From: a virus
IMG/VR virus record: IMGVR_UViG_3300044691_000264
Span: 1 to 27,457 of that record
Reading direction: 5' to 3' (one strand)
DNA length: 27,457 nucleotides
The position numbers were made by a program, and so were the translations under genes. The notes beneath the pieces were generated by a model. The model saw only the letters and a list, made by a program, of their open reading frames with translations. It had not been told where the DNA came from and ran no database searches. Below, in pieces: positions 22,380 through 27,457 of the stretch (within the stretch, counting starts at the first letter, position 1; every line of letters starts with the position of its first letter).

Positions 22380-23903
22380 TTGACTATCCCAGCGTCCTAT
22401 ATAGTTTCAGCACAACCCGGCGTTCTGATTGCTGGTGGTAACTCCCTCAACCTCAGCGGCCTGTTTTTCACTCAGAATCTCCAGATGCCGACCGGTACGG
22501 TTCTGAAGTTTACGACCTCTGCCGCGGTTGGCGCTTTCTTCGGTCTCGGCTCCGCGGAGTATGCAGCCTCGATAATCTACTTCGCCGGCTTCACTAACTC
22601 GACCGTCAAGCCTGGTTGTATGCTTTTCGCTCCCTTCAATCTTGCAGCCCGCGCCGGTTTCCTCCAGGGCGGCTCGCTCGCGGCGTTGAGTCTTACTGCT
22701 CTGAAGGCGCTCACTGGTGTGCTCACCCTGACGGTTGGCGGTACCCCGATTACTTCCGCCACGATCAACCTTACCTCCGCTACCAGTTTCAGCAACGCCG
22801 CCACGATCATCCTCGCCGGCTTCACGTCACCAACGTTTACCGTGACTTACAGCGCAACCTTAAGTGCCTTTGTGTTCACGAACACGGCGACGGGCGCGTC
22901 TTCCACCATTACGTTCGCGACCGGAACCCTCTCTGCCGGCCTCGCGCTTACACAAGCGACCGGAGCTTCTCTGTCGCAGGGCGCGGTACTCGATACGCCC
23001 GCCTCAGCGTTGGCTAACGCCGTCGCCGTCTCGCAGAACTGGTCAACCCTCGTAACTCTCTTTGAGCCATCCCTCGCGGATAAGCAAAACTTCGCGGTCG
23101 CAGTGAACGCGCTGAACGATCAGTATCTTTACTCGGCCTGGGATTCGGACGTTAACGCGAGTGTGCAGGGTAATACAACCTGCTTTGGGTACCTCGCGAT
23201 TCAGGGTCAATACCCCAGTGTGACCGTGGTATCGGGTGATCCGGCGCTTGCGGCGGCTACCGGTACGACCGTTGCGGCCCTTGCGCTCAACGCTGCAATC
23301 TTTGTCGCCGGCGCGATCGCCTCGGTCAACTTCCAGCAGACCAGCGGGCGGCGCTCTATCGCCTTCATGTCCTCCAGCCAGATCACCCCAACTTGCGCGA
23401 ACCAGACGATCGCAACGAATCTGACGGCCAACGGTTACAACTTCTACGGCTCGTTCGCCACTGCCAACCAGGGATTCATATTCCTGTACAACGGGCAGAT
23501 GGCCGGTTCGCCGTTCGTGAGCATCGTTCGCTACATCAATCAGATATGGCTGAACAGTGCATTTCAGCTCGCGCTGATGACTCTCTTGACATCGACGGGT
23601 ATCGGCTACGAGCCTGAAGATTACAACGCGATCAGGTTGACGCTGCAAGATCCGATCTCTGCCGCTCTGAACTTCGGAGCGATCAAGACGAACGTCGTTC
23701 TGTCTCAAGCTCAGATCGCCCAGCTCAACGCCGCCGCCGGCGTCAACGCCGCGAGCTTTGTACAGACTACCGGTTACTTTCTGCAGATCCTTGACCCAGG
23801 AGCGACGGCCCGTCAGAACGGTCTTACCCCGATCATCAATTTCTGGTACACCGATGGCGGCGATATTTTGACGATCCACCTGAGCAGCATCGACATTTTG
23901 TAG
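22380..23903 (+). CDS. Tail sheath protein (DUF3383 type)
   Basis: 507 aa. Start is TTG at 22380 with a strong GAGGAG site seven bases upstream; no better ATG is near. NLSGLFFTQNLQMPTGTVLK and SAEYAASIIYFAGFTNSTVK at the N-terminus, and GYEPEDYNAIRLTLQDPISA with WYTDGGDILTIHLSSIDIL at the C-terminus, mark DUF3383 sheath-like proteins. A Thr/Ser-rich insert at about 95-190 (TSATSFSNAATIILAGFTSP) looks like an outer decoration domain. The sheath contracts to drive the tube, which makes this a contractile-tail phage. Confidence 0.85.
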   Translation: MTIPASYIVSAQPGVLIAGGNSLNLSGLFFTQNLQMPTGTVLKFTTSAAVGAFFGLGSAEYAASIIYFAGFTNSTVKPGCMLFAPFNLAARAGFLQGGSLAALSLTALKALTGVLTLTVGGTPITSATINLTSATSFSNAATIILAGFTSPTFTVTYSATLSAFVFTNTATGASSTITFATGTLSAGLALTQATGASLSQGAVLDTPASALANAVAVSQNWSTLVTLFEPSLADKQNFAVAVNALNDQYLYSAWDSDVNASVQGNTTCFGYLAIQGQYPSVTVVSGDPALAAATGTTVAALALNAAIFVAGAIASVNFQQTSGRRSIAFMSSSQITPTCANQTIATNLTANGYNFYGSFATANQGFIFLYNGQMAGSPFVSIVRYINQIWLNSAFQLALMTLLTSTGIGYEPEDYNAIRLTLQDPISAALNFGAIKTNVVLSQAQIAQLNAAAGVNAASFVQTTGYFLQILDPGATARQNGLTPIINFWYTDGGDILTIHLSSIDIL

Positions 23904-23919
23904 CACTGAGAGGGACTAA

Positions 23920-24351
23920 ATGAGCAGCATCACTTCCGCGAACAGCGTCTTCACGATCACCGTTGCCGGCTTATTCCCCACCCCCGTTAAGTTGCAGGGT
24001 TACGCGGCTGATCGCGCTTGGGAGACTAGCAACGTCACTTACACTGAGAGCGTTATGAGCGTCGACGGAATCAAGAGTTCCGGTTACGTCTTTAACCTAG
24101 TTGAGCAGACCATCACGCTACAGGCTGACTCTGCGAGCAAGACGATCTTCAATGCAATTGTGAATGCCATGAAGGCCGCCCGCGAGATCCTCATCATCTC
24201 GGGAAACATCGTTCTACCAGCGACCGGGGAATCTTTCGTGTGCCGGCGCGGAACTTTGAAGGACGCAAAGCCTCTCCCAAGCTCCGGTAAGCTCCTGGAG
24301 CCTCAGACGTACGTCATTGAATGGCAATCGATCGACGCGACGATTTCGTAA
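23920..24351 (+). CDS. Tail tube protein
   Basis: 143 aa. ATG with GAGAGGGA site, 16 bases after the sheath gene. SVFTITVAGLFPTPVKLQGY, then VTYTESVMSVDGIKSSGYVF, FNAIVNAMKAAREILIISG and the end TYVIEWQSIDATIS fit the short beta-barrel plus helix of phage tube subunits next to DUF3383 sheaths. The product stacks as rings inside the sheath. Confidence 0.75.
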   Translation: MSSITSANSVFTITVAGLFPTPVKLQGYAADRAWETSNVTYTESVMSVDGIKSSGYVFNLVEQTITLQADSASKTIFNAIVNAMKAAREILIISGNIVLPATGESFVCRRGTLKDAKPLPSSGKLLEPQTYVIEWQSIDATIS

Positions 24352-24365
24352 CTTCAAGAGTGTCA

Positions 24366-24417
24366 GCGTAGCGGTAACGTTCGGAGGGTAAGGGCTAGAC
24401 TGGCCCTTAATGCTACG
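24366..24417 (+). other. Nested RNA hairpin between tube and lysozyme genes
   Basis: The outer stem CGTAGC (24367-24372) pairs with GCTACG (24412-24417). The inner stem AAGGGC (24390-24395) pairs with GCCCTT (24403-24408) around a seven-base loop. No T-run follows, so it is not a classic terminator. The remaining 24418-24596 has no supported gene; another CGTAGC lies at about 24458-24463. It may stabilise or process the transcript, or control lysozyme expression. Confidence 0.5.
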
Positions 24418-24596
24418 TATACCCCCGAAGACCATAAAGTTTGCAGCGGTAAAACGACGTAGCTGGTTAGGGGCAGGTTCACTGTCCACTTGAATTGACA
24501 AGTAACGACGCGACTGTGCGGGGGTCAACGTGAACCTCTTCCCGTTTAGTCACAGGACAAGACCGGAACGCTGCAATTCAACTCGGAGGTAACCCA

Positions 24597-25019
24597 GTGA
24601 ACACCAGTCCCAAAGGTATCGCCTTCATCAAAGGGGAAGAGGGGTACACTCCTATTCCCAAGGATGACAACGGCCATTTGATGTGGGGTCACGGCCACGA
24701 TCGTGTAGGCTTCGAGCCCGTTCCTGATCACATCACGCCGCTCGACGCTGACTCTCTTCTGATTCATGATGTCTATACGCGCTTCGATCCGCACACGAGC
24801 GCCCTCGCTCCCTGGGCTAATCAGAACGAATTCGATTCGCTGAGCGACTTCGCGTATAACGAGGGCCTCGCGGCGCTCGCAACCATGTTGCATCACGGGC
24901 GCGAGCAAGTTCCAACTCAGATGGCGGCCTGGTGCTACGAACACGTTGACGGTAAGCTCCATAAGTCCGAAGGGCTCGCCGCTCGGCGCGCAAGGGAGAT
25001 CGCTCTGTATGTCTCGTAA
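24597..25019 (+). CDS. T4-type lysozyme (GH24) with altered catalytic triad
   Basis: 140 aa, GTG start with GGAGG site eight bases upstream. Cell-wall muramidase fold: FIKGEEGYTPIPKDDNGHLM then WGHGHD is the GH24 active-site region, and DSLSDFAYNEGLAALATM the helical core. Aligned by eye to E-D-T of T4-type enzymes, E15 and D23 are kept but the threonine position is M29. C-terminal HKSEGLAARRAREIALY matches the family end. No signal peptide and no adjacent holin. Position between tube and chaperone genes suggests a tail-associated lysozyme or an endolysin moved into the tail operon. The end overlaps the next gene by 11 bases. Confidence 0.8.
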   Translation: MNTSPKGIAFIKGEEGYTPIPKDDNGHLMWGHGHDRVGFEPVPDHITPLDADSLLIHDVYTRFDPHTSALAPWANQNEFDSLSDFAYNEGLAALATMLHHGREQVPTQMAAWCYEHVDGKLHKSEGLAARRAREIALYVS

Positions 25020-25479
25020 GACAGCAATGTACAAGGTTCAAGACGAGGGCCGGGATCACGGCAAGGTGTTCTTTATTACCGAGATGAGCGCAGCTCGCGC
25101 CGAGTCATGGGCGATGCGCGTGCTGCTCGCGCTGATGGCGAACAACTCTAGTATCCCCGAAGGTATGGAAGAATTAGGGATGGCTGGACTTGCAGAAGTT
25201 GGCCTCAAGGCTTTGGGCGGCCTCAGGTGGGAAGTAGCCGAGCCACTGCTCGCCGAGATGTTGGCTTGCCTGCAGATAATCCCCGATCCCTCCAAGACTC
25301 ATGTGCAGCGGGAGTTGATCGATGAGGACATCGAAGAGGTTTCCACTCGGCTTAAGCTCCGCATGGAAGTATTCAAGATCCATACTGATTTTTTTCAAAG
25401 CGCCGTCCCCTCAATATTCCCAGTAGGCAAAAAGGCGACGGCAGGCAGCGTGCGTCATACCGCAACATCACGAAAGTAA
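25009..25479 (+). CDS. Tail assembly chaperone, short form (lambda gpG-like)
   Basis: 156 aa, starting MSRKTAMYKVQDEGRDHGKV, ATG with AGGGAGA site overlapping the lysozyme end. The body (FFITEMSAARAESWAMRVLL, MEELGMAGLAEVGLKALGGL) is typical of gpG-like chaperones that coat the tape measure protein during tail assembly. It contains a slippery run near its end; most ribosomes would stay in frame and stop at 25477-25479. The longer in-frame extension to 24946 is inside the lysozyme gene and is rejected. Confidence 0.8.
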   Translation: MSRKTAMYKVQDEGRDHGKVFFITEMSAARAESWAMRVLLALMANNSSIPEGMEELGMAGLAEVGLKALGGLRWEVAEPLLAEMLACLQIIPDPSKTHVQRELIDEDIEEVSTRLKLRMEVFKIHTDFFQSAVPSIFPVGKKATAGSVRHTATSRK

Positions 25480-25598
25480 TAGGAACGTTGGTTTCTCGTA
25501 AGCTCGCGACGTTGCACGAGCTTGAAAATTACTACGGGATAGAAGACGCTTACGACATGCTTGAAATCATTATTGTGGATGACGCGAACAATGGCTAA
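25009..25598 (+). CDS. Tail assembly chaperone, frameshifted long form (gpGT-like)
   Basis: Joins 25009-25395 to 25395-25598 by a -1 shift, giving about 196 aa: 129 from the first frame and 67 from the second. The second-frame part (ASYRNITKVIGTLVSRKLAT, LHELENYYGIEDAYDMLEII, IVDDANNG) is a typical T-domain of this family and has no start or ribosome site of its own. The -1 frame has a TGA at 25386-25388, so the shift must occur at or after 25389. The T domain recruits tail tube protein to the tape measure. The stop overlaps the start of the following HNH gene. Confidence 0.75.
25389..25395 (+). promoter_or_regulatory. -1 ribosomal frameshift site (T TTT TTT)
   Basis: Seven T in the register T TTT TTT relative to the first frame, allowing both tRNAs to re-pair after slipping. 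A possible stimulatory stem GCCGTC (25402-25407) with GACGGC (25437-25442) begins six bases downstream, the usual spacing. A second, weaker candidate C AAA AAG is at 25428-25434. Confidence 0.7.
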
Positions 25599-25959
25599 AG
25601 ATTTGCGTTTTGCCAAGATGACCCCGGAGCAGAGGCGTGCGAAGTTAGAACGCGAGCGCAAATGGAGATTGAAAAATCCAGAAAAGAAAAACGTCATTCA
25701 GCGCCGCGCAAATCTTAAATACTCCTACGGCATCACGCTCGAAGAATACCACGCAATCTTTCAGTCTCAAGGCGAATCGTGCGCTATTTGTAGAGCAAAG
25801 CAATCAATAAAGTGGTGTCTCGACCATTGCCATTCTACAAACAGTGTCAGAGGAGTACTTTGCCATCACTGTAATACCCTACTTGGACACGCTAAGGATA
25901 ATGAACAAGTCCTCATAGATGCGATATTCTATCTACTTAAGCATCGCGAGCCCCAATGA
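25591..25959 (+). CDS. HNH endonuclease (recombination endonuclease VII-like)
   Basis: 122 aa from ATG at 25591 (MAKDLRFAKMTPEQRRAK); this ATG overlaps the end of the GT frame (AATGGCTAA). A basic helical N-terminus (ERERKWRLKNPEKKNV) is followed by YGITLEEYHAIFQSQGESCA, then CAIC, DHCHSTNSVRGVLCHHC and LGHAKD: the zinc Cys pairs and catalytic DHCH of endonuclease VII relatives. It is paralogous to the antisense gene at 16725-16976. Its insertion between chaperone and tape measure genes, which are normally adjacent, suggests a homing-type invader. Its end overlaps the tape measure start (ATGA). Confidence 0.85.
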   Translation: MAKDLRFAKMTPEQRRAKLERERKWRLKNPEKKNVIQRRANLKYSYGITLEEYHAIFQSQGESCAICRAKQSIKWCLDHCHSTNSVRGVLCHHCNTLLGHAKDNEQVLIDAIFYLLKHREPQ

Positions 25960-27457
25960 GCACCGTAATCGATGAGCTAATCGTAAGGCTCGGCCTAGAC
26001 TCCAAGTCCCTTGTGAGCCGTGGCGGCTCTGCGGATAAGACACTCAAGGGTCTGGAGAAATCCGGTAAGGCAACTACTGCAAGTGTAGAGGGCGTTAGCG
26101 CGGCATTCACAAAGATGCTCGCCGTAATCGGCGGCGCATACGCCATCAAGGCGTTCGTTGAGAATACGATCGCGAGCAGCGCGGCGCTCGACCGTTTGAG
26201 CAAGAATCTCGGTATCAGCGTTCGCGAGCTATCCGCATGGTCCAATGCCGTCGAAGAGGTTGGCGGTAGCGCTAAGGGTCTCCAGGGAACGATGAGTATG
26301 CTCAGCGCGGCGCAAACAGAGCTGAGGCTCACGGGGCAGTCTGGGCTCATTCCGTACTTCAACGCTCTGGGGGTTGCGTTCGCCGGCGTCGACGGTAAGG
26401 CGCGCCCCGTAAATGACATCCTCTTAGACCTTGCCGATCGCTTCAGTCACCTGGACCGCCCCACAGCTAACAATCTCGGGAAGATGATGGGGATAGATCA
26501 GGACACACTTAACCTCTTGCTGCAGGGACGGCGCGAAGTTGAGCTGATGATCAAGCGGCAGAAGGAGTTTAACGCGGTCAGCAAAGCCCAGGCTGAGGAG
26601 TCCGTTAAGCTGCAGAAGTCCCTAGTGAACCTGAGGCAGAGCTTCACCGCTCTGGGCCGCGATCTGTTGCAGTCAGCCTCCCCCGCGCTTGAGAAGTTTC
26701 TCGGCGTGCTCACCGGGCTCGCCAACTGGGCTCAGGCCAACAAAGAGTTCCTCAAGGATCTCGCCGTTATCCTCGGGACAGTGGCCGCCGGCCTCTCGCT
26801 GATCGCCGTAGCATCTTCACCGATCACGCTCACAATTGCCGCGGTCATTGCACTCGCTGTCGGCATCGCTCTGCTCTGGCAGGACTACCAGGTGTGGAAG
26901 CGCGGGGGACAATCCCTCATCGATTGGGAGAAATGGAAGCCTGGTATTGATGCGGCGATAGCGGGAGTTAAGGATCTAGGTAAAGCTCTGGAGGTAGTTG
27001 CTTCCGCGATAAGTATTGTCAAAAAGGGACTTAGCGGAGATACAAGCGGCGCTAACGCGGCATCACTCAAGCTACACGATAAGATTATGGGATGGCTAGG
27101 GGTTAAGCCTGACGCTTCCGCGAGCGAGGTATTACACGCGGCTCTCGGAGGATTGACTAGCGACGGCAAATACACCCCCGGCGCGCTGGCTACCGGAATT
27201 GCTCGGGCGGAAGGATTCAACGCGAAAGGTAAAACCCCGAATCGTCCACAGCGTAACCACAACCCCGGAGATATGGAGTACGGTGACTTCGCAAAGGCTC
27301 ACGGCGCAACCGGGAGTGATGGGCGCTTCGCAATCTTTCCTGACGATGAAACTGGTTTTAAGGCTATGGAAGCCCGATTAGTGAGCGGACAATACGCCGG
27401 CAAAACCGATGCTGAGAAACTGAAAATATGGGCTCCTGCATCTGAGAATGACACTGT
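25956..27457 (+). CDS. Tail tape measure protein, 5' part (continues past window)
   Basis: At least 500 aa, open at the window end. Starts MSTVIDELIVRLGLDSKSLV, the usual tape measure N-terminus (IDELIVRLGLD). Ser/Ala/Gln-rich helical stretches (SKNLGISVRELSAWSNAVEE, SAAQTELRLTGQSG, QKEFNAVSKAQAEESVKLQK) are typical. A hydrophobic segment at about 265-312 (LAVILGTVAAGLSLIAVASS, then PITLTIAAVIALAVGIALLW) would cross a membrane. Residues about 405-480 (GIARAEGFNAKG, NRPQRNHNPGDMEYGDF, GRFAIFPDDETGFKAMEARL) resemble a peptidoglycan-hydrolase/transglycosylase-like domain found in phage structural proteins. It sets tail length and may open the cell wall on DNA entry. Confidence 0.85.
   Translation, partial: MSTVIDELIVRLGLDSKSLVSRGGSADKTLKGLEKSGKATTASVEGVSAAFTKMLAVIGGAYAIKAFVENTIASSAALDRLSKNLGISVRELSAWSNAVEEVGGSAKGLQGTMSMLSAAQTELRLTGQSGLIPYFNALGVAFAGVDGKARPVNDILLDLADRFSHLDRPTANNLGKMMGIDQDTLNLLLQGRREVELMIKRQKEFNAVSKAQAEESVKLQKSLVNLRQSFTALGRDLLQSASPALEKFLGVLTGLANWAQANKEFLKDLAVILGTVAAGLSLIAVASSPITLTIAAVIALAVGIALLWQDYQVWKRGGQSLIDWEKWKPGIDAAIAGVKDLGKALEVVASAISIVKKGLSGDTSGANAASLKLHDKIMGWLGVKPDASASEVLHAALGGLTSDGKYTPGALATGIARAEGFNAKGKTPNRPQRNHNPGDMEYGDFAKAHGATGSDGRFAIFPDDETGFKAMEARLVSGQYAGKTDAEKLKIWAPASENDT

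Noticed and set aside
23043-23906. Long leftward frame (287 codons) opposite the sheath gene
   Set aside because: A shadow caused by the codon bias of the sheath gene; Arg/Val/Asp-rich translation without a family pattern or ribosome site.
24410-24493. Small rightward ORF (27 codons, MLRIPPKTIK...) in the tube-lysozyme gap
   Set aside because: It starts inside the hairpin, lacks a ribosome site and resembles nothing known.
25937-26419. Leftward frame opposite the tape measure gene
   Set aside because: Ser/Ala/Leu-rich shadow of an Ala/Ser-rich gene; no start signal.
1-27457. CRISPR array, diversity-generating retroelement, rRNA or insertion sequence
   Set aside because: No regularly spaced repeats, no reverse transcriptase or template/variable repeat pair, no rRNA-like stretch and no transposase were seen.

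Overview
The window is a stretch of a tailed temperate bacteriophage genome with a contractile-tail (myovirus-like) plan. The evidence is a complete terminase large subunit, a DUF1073-type portal, a Mu gpF-like head protein, a DUF2213-type protease/scaffold, a DUF2184-type capsid protein, a DUF4054-type connector, a DUF3383-type sheath, a tube protein, a frameshifted tail chaperone pair and a tape measure protein, plus a P4-type tyrosine integrase. The host is probably a Gram-negative bacterium (Sec signal peptides, tailspike-like beta-helix proteins, T4-like lysozyme), but nothing here fixes the genus. A tRNA 3'-end remnant (6120-6142) lies inside phage DNA with phage genes on both sides. This looks like attP, so the sequence is probably the circular or virion form and not an integrated prophage.

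Layout. (1) 1-323: the end of one rightward membrane-protein gene and a small GTG-start gene. (2) 324-769: gene-free, rich in short direct and inverted repeats, leading into a rightward zinc/HTH protein (770-1315) that may be the small terminase. (3) 1336-5951: a mostly leftward early/lysogeny block of small zinc-binding proteins, tiny membrane proteins, a SLOG-family protein, the integrase and a PP-loop (PAPS-reductase-like) ATPase, with one divergent ribbon-helix-helix regulator (2183-2347). Three leftward promoters share the palindrome ATTGC(GC/AT)GCAAT between -35 and -10, and so look co-regulated. (4) 6054-6322: intergenic region with a long hairpin, attP and three GGTACC sites. (5) 6323-12236: two large beta-helix, tailspike-like proteins, both with N-terminal signal peptides and a shared duplicated N-terminal module. 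(6) 12233-20140: terminase, portal, a third signal-peptide protein, gpF-like protein, an antisense HNH gene, protease/scaffold, a repeat-containing structural protein and capsid protein, ended by an intrinsic terminator. (7) 20249-24351: head completion, neck, sheath and tube. (8) 24597-27457: lysozyme, the G/GT chaperones with a -1 frameshift site, a second HNH gene, and a tape measure protein cut by the window end.

Working together: the leftward block would decide and execute lysogeny (repressor-like operators, integrase, attP). The rightward block builds the head, then the neck, then the tail. Many late genes overlap by ATGA or TGATG, which suggests translational coupling. Points most worth attention are the signal peptides on three virion-region proteins, the frameshift cassette with slippery run and downstream stem, the shared operator-promoter family, an in-frame TGA that splits a small conserved-looking ORF, and a lysozyme whose catalytic threonine position holds methionine.
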